Source: a bacterium (GTDB lineage Bacteria; T1Sed10-126). Taken from it: DNA of 16,198 nucleotides. The first letter of the stretch is position 1. Every line of letters starts with the position of its first letter. This document shows positions 1-7,969 of this stretch, one piece after another. The translations under genes and the position numbers were made by a program. The notes below the pieces were generated by a model. That model saw only the letters and a list, made by a program, of their open reading frames with translations, was not told where the DNA came from and did not search any database. The stretch lies in NCBI GenBank assembly GCA_003554945.1, contig PWHN01000118.1, forward strand, positions 1 to 16,198, written 5' to 3'.

Positions 1-811
1 CGTGGGCGCCGGCCTCGCGGCGGAAACAGGGTGTCCACCCGGTTTTCTTGAGAGGCAAGTCTTCGGGGCTCAATATTTCTTCCCGATACAGGTTTATCAA
101 ACTGACTTCCGCCGTCGGGATCAAATATTGTTCGTCTTTAACAGTCTTATACATGTCATCTTCAAATTTTGGCAACTGGCCCGTGCCTTCCATGACTTCC
201 GGGCGCACCAGGACGGGTGTCATTATCTCTTCGTAACCGTTTTCTTCACGTTGAATATCTAACATAAAATTAATCAGAGCACGTTCCAGCCGGGCACCGT
301 CCTCCTTCAAAACGGCAAACCGGCTGCCTGAAATTTTTTGCGCCGCTTCCAGGTCAAGCAGGCCTTGTTTTTCTCCTATCTCCCAGTGAGGCAGCGGTTC
401 AAAGTCAAATTGTCCCGGTTCTCCTGTTTTCTCCTCCAGCCGGTTGTCGGTCTCGTCGTCTCCCCGGGGCACCGTGTCGTGAAGCAGGTTCGGGAGTCGA
501 AGCAGTAGGTCGTTAAGCTCCTCGTCAAGCTTGTCACGTTTTTCGTTAAGCTCCTGGATCTCCTCCTTGAGCCTGCTCATCTCAGCAATAAGCTCTTCAG
601 CTTCCTCGTCCTTTTCCTTCGCCTTGAGTTTACCAATACGCTCGGATTCTTCATTTCTACGGTGCTGTTTCTCCTCAACTTCGGTGATGATTGAGCGCCG
701 GCGTTCGTCAATTTCTAAAGCCCGGTCTACAACCTCCGAGTCTTCTCCTCTTTTTTTAAGGCTCTCTCTAATTGCCTTCGCTTCGTTTCGAAGATTTTTA
801 GGTAGAAACAT
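1..811 (-). CDS. serS: Seryl-tRNA synthetase, N-terminal 270 residues (cut by window start)
   Basis: Charges tRNA-Ser (and tRNA-Sec) with serine in the cytoplasm; class II aminoacyl-tRNA synthetase. The visible part holds the N-terminal tRNA-binding helical arm (about residues 1-105, Glu/Lys/Arg-rich, coiled-coil-like, ending in the typical LPNLLHDTVPRG turn). The start of the class II core follows: EGTGQLPKF (208-216), the serine-binding TAE (233-235) and motif 2 FRREAGAH (263-270), at which the window ends. The start ATG at 811 gives MFLPKNLRNEAKAIRESL, which aligns with the usual SerS N-terminus. It overlaps the 3' end of the upstream mutase gene by 14 bases, so the two are probably translated from one mRNA; the nearest Shine-Dalgarno-like sequence (AAGGCG) is weak, which fits coupling. 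Identity is secure; the C-terminal catalytic part and motif 3 lie outside the window. Confidence 0.96.
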   Translation of the reverse strand, partial: MFLPKNLRNEAKAIRESLKKRGEDSEVVDRALEIDERRRSIITEVEEKQHRRNEESERIGKLKAKEKDEEAEELIAEMSRLKEEIQELNEKRDKLDEELNDLLLRLPNLLHDTVPRGDDETDNRLEEKTGEPGQFDFEPLPHWEIGEKQGLLDLEAAQKISGSRFAVLKEDGARLERALINFMLDIQREENGYEEIMTPVLVRPEVMEGTGQLPKFEDDMYKTVKDEQYLIPTAEVSLINLYREEILSPEDLPLKKTGWTPCFRREAGAH

Positions 812-2132
812 AGTCACTCAACGCCTTTTTTACGAGTTGCAGTTTTTCTTCCATTAACTCTTCGGTGTCCCCCTCCAGGTTGAGTCGCAAAAAGGGTTCT
901 GTATTCGACGGACGGACGTTAAACCACCAGTCGCGATATTGGACGCTGATTCCATCTAACCAGTCTACTTCCCCGTCAGAAAATTCTTTTTCCAGAGCCT
1001 TCATCGCTTTCTCCTTCTCTTCAACCTTGAAGTTTATCTCACCTGATTGGGAGTAACGTTTTAATGGCTCGATGAGCTCGGAAAGTGACTCTGAGCGGTT
1101 GGAGAGGAGATTAAGCAGGTAGAGAGTTGCAATCATCCCGCAGTCGGTGTAGTAGTTTTCCCGGAAGTAATAGTGGCCGGAAAGTTCGCCTCCGAAAATA
1201 CCGTTAACCTCACGCATTTTTGCTTTCATGTAAGCGTGCCCGACTCGATATCTCACCGGCTCGCCGCCATGTTTTTCTATCTCCTCCGGAACCACCCGAC
1301 TTGAACGCAGGTCATAGACAACTTTTTCGGCCTGACTACCGGCCAGAAGTGGTTCAACCAGTAAAGCAGTTATCATGTCGGAGGAGATAATTTGACCCTT
1401 TTCATCGACGAAGGCGGCGCGGTCAGCGTCGCCGTCGAAGGCAATCCCGAGGTCGTAGTCGCCGGACCGGACTTCAGCCTGCAAATCTTCCATGTTTTCA
1501 GCTTCCAGGGGGTTGGGAATGTGGTTGGGAAAGCTGCCGTCCAGTTCAAAATACATGTCGGTAACTTCTACCGGCAGTTCTGAAAAAATAGGTGGCACGG
1601 TAAGTCCGCCCATGCCGTTGCCGGTGTCAATAGCCACCTTCAGCGGCTTAATTCCTTCAGCAAAGTTCAGAATTGTATCTTTATATTGTTCAAGAAAATC
1701 TTCCTGGCGATAACCCCCCTGTTCAGCAGTGGGTAGATTGTCGTCTTCAATCGCCTGCTCAATTTTATTTATTCCGGTTTCGTAAGCTACTGGTTTGGCC
1801 TCGTCCCGGGAGATTTTGAAACCAATATATTCGGGCGGATTGTGAGAGGCGGTAACCATTACTCCCCCCTGGGCGTCATAGAAGCCGATGGCATTGTAGT
1901 TCATCGGTGTCGAGCAGAGACCGATGTCAATAACGTTTTGTCCGGTCTCCCGCAGTCCCTTTACCAACGCTTCCGAAATTGGTTCCGCCACTTCCCGCAT
2001 GTCGTTGCCCACGACTATTGATCCTTTCTCAAAGAAATTACCCAGTGCAATCCCGATCTTTTCTGCTAGCTCTTCATCAATTTGATCGGGATAAGTCCCT
2101 CTAATGTCGTATGCTTTAAAAACTCCAGCCAT
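798..2132 (-). CDS. manB: Phosphomannomutase/phosphoglucomutase
   Basis: Interconverts hexose 6-phosphate and hexose 1-phosphate, feeding GDP-mannose or UDP/dTDP-glucose synthesis for glycans. All four domains of the alpha-D-phosphohexomutase family are recognisable in 444 residues, a normal length. They contain the catalytic phosphoserine loop TASHNP (94-99), the Mg-binding loop DGDADR (233-238), the sugar-binding GELSGH (315-320) and the phosphate-binding RPSNTEP (407-413). The frame could open at GTG 2141, but that GTG lies inside the Shine-Dalgarno GGAGGTG. ATG 2132 sits 7 bases behind GGAGGT and gives MAGVFKAYDIRG, the typical family start, so I use it. It precedes and overlaps serS. Mannose versus glucose preference cannot be read from the sequence. 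The reductase-type gene at 13858 makes a mannose route plausible. Confidence 0.93.
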   Translation of the reverse strand: MAGVFKAYDIRGTYPDQIDEELAEKIGIALGNFFEKGSIVVGNDMREVAEPISEALVKGLRETGQNVIDIGLCSTPMNYNAIGFYDAQGGVMVTASHNPPEYIGFKISRDEAKPVAYETGINKIEQAIEDDNLPTAEQGGYRQEDFLEQYKDTILNFAEGIKPLKVAIDTGNGMGGLTVPPIFSELPVEVTDMYFELDGSFPNHIPNPLEAENMEDLQAEVRSGDYDLGIAFDGDADRAAFVDEKGQIISSDMITALLVEPLLAGSQAEKVVYDLRSSRVVPEEIEKHGGEPVRYRVGHAYMKAKMREVNGIFGGELSGHYYFRENYYTDCGMIATLYLLNLLSNRSESLSELIEPLKRYSQSGEINFKVEEKEKAMKALEKEFSDGEVDWLDGISVQYRDWWFNVRPSNTEPFLRLNLEGDTEELMEEKLQLVKKALSDYVST

Positions 2133-2186
2133 TTCGGCCACCTCCAGGTGATATGTAATCTATTATTCTTCAATCTCTGAGCCTTT

Positions 2187-2215
2187 ATTTTAACCCTTCA
2201 GGCGTTACACGGCAA
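2187..2215 (-). promoter_or_regulatory. Candidate sigma70 promoter for the mutase-serS pair
   Basis: Read on the minus strand: -35 TTGCCG (2215-2210), 17-base spacer, -10 TAAAAT (2192-2187), ending about 55 bases before the mutase ATG. Four of six and five of six positions match the consensus and the spacing is ideal. Assigned by eye; no other good pair was seen upstream of this gene. Confidence 0.45.
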
Positions 2216-2257
2216 GTGCTGTGTTTTAACCCCGCCGTCCCCAATCAACCGACGATC

Positions 2258-2280
2258 CCCTCTCCCCTGGAGGGAGAGGG
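2258..2280. repeat. REP-type palindrome (CCCTCTCCC/GGGAGAGGG)
   Basis: Perfect 9-base inverted arms CCCTCTCCC (2258-2266) and GGGAGAGGG (2272-2280) around a 5-base loop, followed by TTAGGCTGAGG. This resembles the palindrome common between genes in many bacterial genomes, where the arm is followed by TTAGGGTGAGG. Its minus-strand translation includes NPLPPGERG, a phrase often seen in spurious proteins called across such repeats. Family assignment is from recognition, not a search. Confidence 0.6.
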
Positions 2281-2479
2281 TTAGGCTGAGGAGGAAAGAT
2301 AAGGTGAGTAGTTACGATTTGGGCTTCGGTAGGTTCTGCTGTTTCCACCGTGAAAGTTGACATTTGAACGATAAAATGGATAATTAATAGGCTTGCAAAA
2401 AACTTTAAACGTAACTGTTTAGCGACCTCGCGTAATTTTGGGAACGTATGATGTTTCAGGTCTTGAACCAATGGTCGTC

Positions 2480-2500
2480 ATTGCGGACTTGATCCGCAAT
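2480..2500. repeat. Short palindrome ATTGCGGA/TCCGCAAT
   Basis: Perfect 8-base arms, ATTGCGGA (2480-2487) and TCCGCAAT (2493-2500), around loop CTTGA, preceded by GTCGTC. The form GTCATTGCGGACTTGATCCG is a familiar dispersed intergenic repeat in several bacterial groups. It is a second repeat type, distinct from the CCGGAATGACG type further along in the same spacer. Confidence 0.55.
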
Positions 2501-2506
2501 CCATTC

Positions 2507-2552
2507 CCCCCCTTTGTCTTTCCCCCTTTCAAGGGGGAAAAAGAAAGGGGGG
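2507..2552. repeat. Long C/G-run hairpin
   Basis: Outer arms CCCCCCTTT (2507-2515) and AAAGGGGGG (2544-2552), a 3-by-3 internal mismatch, then inner arms TTTCCCCCTT (2519-2528) and AAGGGGGAAA (2531-2540) with an almost zero-length loop. The total is 19 base pairs in 46 bases, so it would form a very stable hairpin in RNA or a cruciform. There is no U-run after it, so it is not an obvious intrinsic terminator. It probably belongs to the dispersed repeats. Confidence 0.6.
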
Positions 2553-2589
2553 ATGGTCTTGAACGATAACCGCGTCAAATTCAACATGG

Positions 2590-2746
2590 ATTCCGGCTCG
2601 GGGGCCGGAATGACGTCAAGTTCAAGAACATGAACATTAACAAGATTATGCGTAATTAATGAATTTGAATTAGCTTTCAGCTTTTAGCTTTGAGCTTTAA
2701 ACTGGTGTTTTCCGGCTCGGGGGCCGGAATGACGTCAAAGTCAAGA
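2590..2746 (+). repeat. Composite dispersed repeat, copy A (two CCGGAATGACGTCA hairpins flanking an 81-bp core)
   Basis: Two hairpins bound this element: ATTCCGGC/GCCGGAAT (2590-2611, loop TCGGGG) and TTCCGGC/GCCGGAA (2710-2729, same loop). Each is followed by TGACGTCAA plus a TTCAAG- or GTCAAG-like tail. Between them lie four tandem heptamers of form AGCTTTN (AGCTTTC, AGCTTTT, AGCTTTG, AGCTTTA, starting near 2672). The stretch 2656-2736 recurs inverted at 10689-10769 with only three differences. The pattern fits a non-coding dispersed element that no gene needs. I see no transposase, terminal inverted repeats of an IS, or clear target duplication. Confidence 0.75.
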
Positions 2747-2891
2747 TAAATTCCGGGTTGAATGAACACGGAATATTTTGTCCGAACCACGCTAAACAAG
2801 TAAATTCAAACTTTTTTAATATTGTTATGTGTTAGCTTAAATTGATCTGTTTTTCCCTCGCGGCAGAAAAATAAGAAGGTAAGTGAATGGG

Positions 2892-3581
2892 ATGATTGTT
2901 TTTCGTGAAGTTAGTAAAAAGTTCCGCTGCGGCAGTAGTTTTGAGCAGCTTTTCAGTCCGCTTGAGGTTGAGGTTATTAGCGGCTTAAGTTTTGAACACC
3001 CGGTGGGCGAACCACTTTTGATAACCGGACCTTCAGGTTCCGGCAAATCAGTAATTATTGATTTGCTTGCCGGGCTTTATAGGCCGGATAAGGGTGTGGT
3101 TGAAGTTTTTGGGAAATCCCCGGCAACCAGTCGCGAAGTGCGGGCTGATATTGGAATAGTATGTTCACAGCGAACGGAGCTTGACCAGTTCTTATCCCCA
3201 CGCCGTAATCTACGACTTTTAACCGCCTGGTATAATATCGTCGGTGAAGAAGCTGAAAACCGCGTTGAAGAGACTCTGGATTATGTAGATATTGAGCCGG
3301 GGGCTCGCGATGTTCCATTGGGCGAGCTTTCACCGGGTGTTATAAATCTGGTGAATATTGCCGCCGGCCTGATCTCCTCGCCGCAGCTATTGTTGCTTGA
3401 CGAGCCCGCAACCCATCTTGGACCGACAGCACGGGATAAACTAAAACAACTGTTGAAGGGGCTGAACAAGCAGGGGATGACGCTGGTGGTTGCTTCTAAG
3501 GATGATAGTCTGGTTGCAGATTTATCGCCCCGGAGTATTCATCTCGCCGCAGGAGAACAGGTGAATGTCAATGCCAACTGA
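2892..3581 (+). CDS. ABC transporter ATP-binding protein with altered signature, D- and H-loops
   Basis: Cytoplasmic ATPase partner of the permease encoded immediately downstream (17-base gene overlap). The 229-residue protein has a good Walker A, GPSGSGKS (46-53), a Q-loop Gln (93) and Walker B LLLLDEP (166-172) with the catalytic Glu. Layout and the RNLRLLTAWYNI stretch resemble the DrrA/CcmA-type exporter ATPases. Oddly, the signature LSGGQ is LSPGV (146-150), the D-loop Asp is Gly (177, in HLGP), and the H-loop His is Lys (203, in ASKD). These three motifs act across the dimer, so ATP turnover may be slow or regulatory. The start is ATG 2892 (MIVFREVSKKF, with AAGGT 11 bases upstream); GTG 2883 is too close to that site. 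Substrate unknown. Confidence 0.88.
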   Translation: MIVFREVSKKFRCGSSFEQLFSPLEVEVISGLSFEHPVGEPLLITGPSGSGKSVIIDLLAGLYRPDKGVVEVFGKSPATSREVRADIGIVCSQRTELDQFLSPRRNLRLLTAWYNIVGEEAENRVEETLDYVDIEPGARDVPLGELSPGVINLVNIAAGLISSPQLLLLDEPATHLGPTARDKLKQLLKGLNKQGMTLVVASKDDSLVADLSPRSIHLAAGEQVNVNAN

Positions 3582-4335
3582 GCTTCCGACTTCCTCAGAA
3601 CTAAAGGGTTGGCTGGACTGGGAACTGCAGCGACTACTGAATCGAAGCTGGCGCGAGCTTTTTCGCCTGGTTGGACTTTTGAGCATTACTCTTGTTTTTA
3701 TAACAATTGCCGGTCGCGGTTACGAAAAAATCATAGAGGAGCTGGCGATTGGATTTGTAGGATTACTTTTACTGCATCCTTTCATGCGGGCCGGAGAGTC
3801 TTATGTTCGCAGTAATATTCCCCGGCGCTGGCTCTCTTCTCCCGTCTCTCTGGAGATGCTTGCTTTTTCTGCTGTTTTAGGCCGCTGGTTTTTAAACTTA
3901 ATCGGCCTGCTGGTTTTTGTGATAATCCTCTCCCTTGCCGGCTTCAACTTTGCTTTTTTGTTCTCGCCACTTTACTGGCTGCTCTTTTTGCTGCTTGTTC
4001 CCGGGGCTCTTGGTCTTGGGCTCTTCTTTAACGGCCTTGGTCTCTGGGTTGGTGAGCTTCCCATTCGCCGCGGCGTTGACAGAGTTGTGGAACTCCTCGG
4101 CGCCGTCTTCTTTCGGCCCATTCATCTGCCTGTTTGGTTGTATGGGCTCTCCTGGTTAATTCCTCATACCTACCTCAATGAGCTTGGACGGGACCTTAGT
4201 CTTGAAGCTCATTGGTCGCCTGCCTTCTTTTTTGTCGGAATTCTGGTTAGTTTGGCCCTTTTTATCGGGGGAACGGTAATATTTTTCCGTAATCTTGACG
4301 ATTATATACAGAGTGGGCAAATTTTTCGCAGTTAA
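3565..4335 (+). CDS. ABC-2-type transporter permease (multi-pass membrane protein)
   Basis: A 256-residue hydrophobic protein, the membrane partner of the preceding ATPase. After a charged amphipathic N-terminus (1-33, with LNRSWRELFRL just before the first helix) I see about six membrane segments: near 34-50, 60-74, 98-125, 134-160, 177-199 and 218-241. That count and size fit one ABC-2/DrrB-type half-permease. ATG 3565 is preceded 9 bases upstream by GGAG. A second ATG six bases on is also possible. The overlap with the ATPase gene implies translational coupling and equal amounts. Residue similarity to named families is low by eye. The ABC-2 assignment rests on topology and gene order, and the substrate is unknown. 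Confidence 0.8.
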   Translation: MSMPTELPTSSELKGWLDWELQRLLNRSWRELFRLVGLLSITLVFITIAGRGYEKIIEELAIGFVGLLLLHPFMRAGESYVRSNIPRRWLSSPVSLEMLAFSAVLGRWFLNLIGLLVFVIILSLAGFNFAFLFSPLYWLLFLLLVPGALGLGLFFNGLGLWVGELPIRRGVDRVVELLGAVFFRPIHLPVWLYGLSWLIPHTYLNELGRDLSLEAHWSPAFFFVGILVSLALFIGGTVIFFRNLDDYIQSGQIFRS

Positions 4336-4373
4336 TTGAAATATGACTATTATTTTTGAGGGATGGAAGATCG

Positions 4374-7300
4374 GTGTATTTAAGTAAAATAGTACTTGAT
4401 GGATTTAAATCCTTTTATACGCGCACAGAGATAAATTTGGACGGCGGTATGACAAATATCGTCGGTCCAAATGGCTGTGGTAAAAGTAATATACTGGACG
4501 CTGTCCGCTGGGTGCTTGGTGAGCAGAGTGCCAAGCAATTGCGGGGAGAGCTTATCAGTGACGTTATCTCTAACGGAAATGCTCGCCGCGCCGCCAAACA
4601 ACGCGCTGTCGCTTACCTTACTTTCTCCGATTGTGGAAGCCGATTTGAAAAAGATGAGATTGAAGTTGGCCGGGAGGTCGACCGGACCGGGCAGGGAACT
4701 TATTATCTAAACGGGGAGGAGGTAAGATTAAAAGATATCAAAAACCTTTTCCGTGACACCGGAATTGGCAAAGATCTTTACTCGGTTATTGGTCAGGGAG
4801 AAATTCAGAAATTAATACAGAGTAAGCCGGAAGGGCGTCGGGAGATAGTTGAGGAAGCGGCCGGAGTTGCCACCTTTCATCACCGTCGCCGCTTAACCCG
4901 GCGGAGGTTAAAACAGACCCGTAAGGATCTCGAACAAATTACGACAGACCTGCGGGAAGACCAGGGGAGACTCTCCCGGCTCGAAGGCCAGGCCAAAAAG
5001 GCCCGTCGGGTGCGTAAAATTCAGGGCCAGCTTCGTCACCAGCGACTTGAATATACTCTCCGACGTCTGAAAAATTTACGTGGTGAATTGTCGGAAGTAA
5101 GCGAATTGGAACAACAGGCCGCCGAAAATTTGAAAAATTTCACAAACCGGCGTGATCGCATAAAAGAGCGTCGCCAAAAGATTAAACATCGATTGAATGA
5201 GCTGGAGGATGACCTGAGACTGTTGGAACAAAAGACTGAGTTTTGCCAGTCTCGACTTGCCTCAGAACGAGGGGAAAGCACCCGACTGGAGACGCTTTCG
5301 AAAGAGCTTTACGACCAGAATCGAAGCGATCGCAAGCGGCGACGTGGTTATTTGAAGCGGCTCCAGGATAATATTGAAAAATTGATTGACTCCCACCAAA
5401 AAATGTACCAAAGCCGTCTCTCCGAAACAATCAACTCCTCTAAGTCAGATGTCTTAACTGAGCGGGAACAGCAGTTGCGAGAAAACAAAAGAGCCGTCGC
5501 TCGTGATTTAGAGGATCTACGCAGTGATTCTCTTTTCCAGGTTAGTGAAGAAAGCGAACACCAGCACCTGGTTAAAGCTCTTTCCGAAGAGAAAGAGGAA
5601 CTTTTGATTAAAAAACGCCAGGCTGAGGAAACTGCTGCACAAATTTCCGAGCAGAGCCGGAATCATCGCAAAAAATTACGCACAGCTTATCAGAATTATG
5701 TTGACTCAGAAGTGAACCGGATCGAGTTAAAAATCAAGGGGCAAATATTTGCCGAACAACAGCAGGCGGTCAATGAGCTAAACAACCGGGTGAGTAGTAA
5801 GCTCGACGAACTGGAGAGAAAAAAAGAAATTTCCCTCAGCCGGGACAGGACCCTGAGTCGTCTGCAGTCTAATTACGAGGGTTATTATGACGGCGTTAAA
5901 GAAGTTATGCAGTATGTCGATTCCAATAACCTCGAGGGTGTGATTGGAGTATTGGCCAATCTGATTGAGGTTGAACCAGACTACCGGCAGGCAATACAGG
6001 CAGCTCTGGGTAGCTATCGGCAAGCAATTGTAGTGGATGATTTTTCGGTTGCTCGCCGGCTGCTGGAAGTTGCCCTGAAAGAAGAGGCTGGAAGACTCAC
6101 AATTCTCCCCCGTAAGCTGCCCCTAACTGTAGAAAATCCCCTATTGTCTCAACAGGTGCTGAATGCACCTGATGTTCTAAAACCGGCCCGGGATGTAGTG
6201 GAGGCCGACCGGCGTTTTAATTCCCTGCTCAGTTTTTTACTCGGGGACACGGTGGTTGTTAAAGACTACCAGGCCGGGCTGAAGTTAATGGGACAAAACG
6301 GGACCGCCGAAGGGATTAAACTGGTCAGTCTGGAAGGCGTAATCCTTGAACCTCGCGGTACCATTAAAGGCGGTAGTTTTGAAGGGAATGGCACTGATAT
6401 TCTTGGTCGTACGGAAGAGCTTCGGCGATTGCGTGAACGCCGTTCTGAGTTGACCGAACAAATAAAAAATCTGCAAAAAATTGAGCGTCGTTTTTCTCGT
6501 TGGGCGGAGCAGGTGGACGAACGGAAAGAACGTGTTGCCGGTGCGCTGCGCGGCGTTCGTGAGGAATCACGTGAAAATTATGAAAAGATCGGTGGCGTGA
6601 GACATCAGCTTTTGAATGAGCGGCGGCAGTATGGTGGGGTTCTGCAAAAAATAGCTGAGCTGGAAGAAAAACGGCTGCAGAACAATTACGCCCGTCTCTC
6701 GGCAAAAAAAATAGCCTCAACAATTGCCGACCGTGATCGCCGGCGGCGCCGACAACGCGATTCTCTGCGGCAACAGCTTGAAAAAGAAGAAAAATTATTG
6801 GAAAGAGTACAGACCGGCTGGCGTTCGCTTGAAAAAAATCTGCAGAATGTTCGCGCCGAACGTCGCCGTGCGGAAGATCGCGTGGAACAGTTTGAAGCTC
6901 GTCGGCATGAGTTGATTGAAGAAATTGTTCAAATTGATCTGGGTCAGCGCGAGCGGGGGAACAGGTGGTTGGAAGCAGAAGAAAAACGGAGTTTTTCTCG
7001 ATTGCGTCTCAACCGGCTTGTGACTGAGCGGCAAACTTGGGAAAAATTACGTTCTGCTCTTCAGTCTCTTAGGTCAGGCCGCCAGCAACGACTGGAAGAT
7101 GTGAACGAGAGTTTACGCCATAAAGAACGTGAACTAGAACGGGGTAAAAATGAGCTGAACCGCCTCAGTAATCGGCGTGCTAATCTTGAGGAACGCCGCG
7201 CCCGTCAGGAGGAAATTTTATCGGATGAGTTTGAAATTGATCCGGAAGCAAATCTTTCGAGTCACGACACCGGTGATGCGGCTGACCTCACCGACGAGCA

Positions 7301-7967
7301 GTTGCAGAAAAATATCCGTAAACTCAAGGACAAACTTCGTTCGCTGCAGCCGGTCAATATGCTCGCTGATAAAGAGGTTGAAAAACTGCGCGAGCAGGTG
7401 GCGGACGTGCGCGCTCAAAAAGAAGATCTCGAACAGACCTGTGAAAAACTGGAAAAAGTAATTGATAGCCTGAACAGAAAAGCGCGCGTTCAGTTTCGGG
7501 AGGCTTTCGCTGAAATAAAAGACTATTTTGCTGATTTTGTTGAGGAGCTGTTTGGTGGCGGCCGCGGTAAAATGGAGTTGACGGCCGATCCTATTCTGGA
7601 GGCCGGAGTTAAGATTGAAGTTCAACCACCGGGCGAAAAAATAAAAACTATGTCTGCTCTCTCCGGCGGCGAAAAATCTCTCGCTTCCATAGCTTTTCTC
7701 TTTGCACTTTTTGAATATAGTCCCACTCCCTTCTGTTTTCTTGACGAGGTGGACGCTCCACTGGACCCCGACAACGTCTCCCAGATGATTAATTTACTGC
7801 ATCGCTACAGCACTGAAACTCAGTTCGTAATAATCACCCATAACAAGATTACAATGCAGGCCGCCTCGCAGCTTTTTGGTATCACTATGGAAGAGTCCGG
7901 TGTTTCTACGGTGGTTGGGTTGGATTTGCCGGAAGCTGAGGAGTGGCGCGAGGAGGCTGTAAGCTAA
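4374..7967 (+). CDS. smc: Chromosome segregation/condensation ATPase SMC
   Basis: Long-range DNA organiser that loads on chromosomes, extrudes loops and aids segregation, normally with ScpA/ScpB (not in this window). 1197 residues, typical for bacterial SMC. An N-terminal ATPase half has Walker A GPNGCGKS (31-38) and YSVIGQGEIQKLI. Then come a coiled-coil arm (about 165-500), a hinge (about 500-675, with conserved glycines near IKGGSFEGNG), a returning coil (to about 1010), and a C-terminal half with signature LSGGEK (1096-1101) and Walker B LDEVDAPLD (1123-1131). GTG 4374 gives MYLSKIVLDGFKSF, matching the family's MYLKKIELQGFKSF-type start, and is chosen over the TTG at 4356. GGAAG/GAGGG lie just upstream. 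It follows the permease by 38 bases, and the next gene starts 2 bases after its stop. Its usual rnc/ftsY neighbours are absent here. Confidence 0.97.
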   Translation: MYLSKIVLDGFKSFYTRTEINLDGGMTNIVGPNGCGKSNILDAVRWVLGEQSAKQLRGELISDVISNGNARRAAKQRAVAYLTFSDCGSRFEKDEIEVGREVDRTGQGTYYLNGEEVRLKDIKNLFRDTGIGKDLYSVIGQGEIQKLIQSKPEGRREIVEEAAGVATFHHRRRLTRRRLKQTRKDLEQITTDLREDQGRLSRLEGQAKKARRVRKIQGQLRHQRLEYTLRRLKNLRGELSEVSELEQQAAENLKNFTNRRDRIKERRQKIKHRLNELEDDLRLLEQKTEFCQSRLASERGESTRLETLSKELYDQNRSDRKRRRGYLKRLQDNIEKLIDSHQKMYQSRLSETINSSKSDVLTEREQQLRENKRAVARDLEDLRSDSLFQVSEESEHQHLVKALSEEKEELLIKKRQAEETAAQISEQSRNHRKKLRTAYQNYVDSEVNRIELKIKGQIFAEQQQAVNELNNRVSSKLDELERKKEISLSRDRTLSRLQSNYEGYYDGVKEVMQYVDSNNLEGVIGVLANLIEVEPDYRQAIQAALGSYRQAIVVDDFSVARRLLEVALKEEAGRLTILPRKLPLTVENPLLSQQVLNAPDVLKPARDVVEADRRFNSLLSFLLGDTVVVKDYQAGLKLMGQNGTAEGIKLVSLEGVILEPRGTIKGGSFEGNGTDILGRTEELRRLRERRSELTEQIKNLQKIERRFSRWAEQVDERKERVAGALRGVREESRENYEKIGGVRHQLLNERRQYGGVLQKIAELEEKRLQNNYARLSAKKIASTIADRDRRRRRQRDSLRQQLEKEEKLLERVQTGWRSLEKNLQNVRAERRRAEDRVEQFEARRHELIEEIVQIDLGQRERGNRWLEAEEKRSFSRLRLNRLVTERQTWEKLRSALQSLRSGRQQRLEDVNESLRHKERELERGKNELNRLSNRRANLEERRARQEEILSDEFEIDPEANLSSHDTGDAADLTDEQLQKNIRKLKDKLRSLQPVNMLADKEVEKLREQVADVRAQKEDLEQTCEKLEKVIDSLNRKARVQFREAFAEIKDYFADFVEELFGGGRGKMELTADPILEAGVKIEVQPPGEKIKTMSALSGGEKSLASIAFLFALFEYSPTPFCFLDEVDAPLDPDNVSQMINLLHRYSTETQFVIITHNKITMQAASQLFGITMEESGVSTVVGLDLPEAEEWREEAVS

Positions 7968-7969
7968 CA

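Larger units (their letters stand above)
2133..2891. other. Gene-free divergent spacer rich in dispersed palindromic repeats
   Basis: This 759-base spacer separates the minus-strand mutase/serS pair from the plus-strand ABC/SMC run. I find no credible gene. An 81-codon minus-strand frame (2226-2471) merely reads through a palindrome. The spacer holds the mutase promoter candidate, four separate hairpin-type repeats (listed individually) and an AT-rich stretch at about 2790-2860. Expression of the ABC/SMC run should start there. A weak pair, TAAACA (2793-2798) and TAATAT (2817-2822), is all I can point to. No tRNA or rRNA-like sequence was noticed. Confidence 0.7.

Noticed and set aside
2226-2471. 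81-codon minus-strand frame in the divergent spacer
   Set aside because: It reads through a dispersed palindrome (the NPLPPGERG phrase is typical of spurious calls over such repeats) and has no domain or supporting context.
2507-2552. Intrinsic transcription terminator
   Set aside because: The hairpin is strong but no U-run follows on either strand in a useful position, and the flanking genes diverge from this spacer so neither needs a terminator here.
2672-2699. AGCTTTN heptamers as a CRISPR-like array
   Set aside because: Units are 7 bases with no spacers and no cas genes nearby.
6364-6723. 119-codon minus-strand frame inside smc
   Set aside because: Shadow of the SMC coiled-coil coding sequence with no ribosome site or recognisable protein features.
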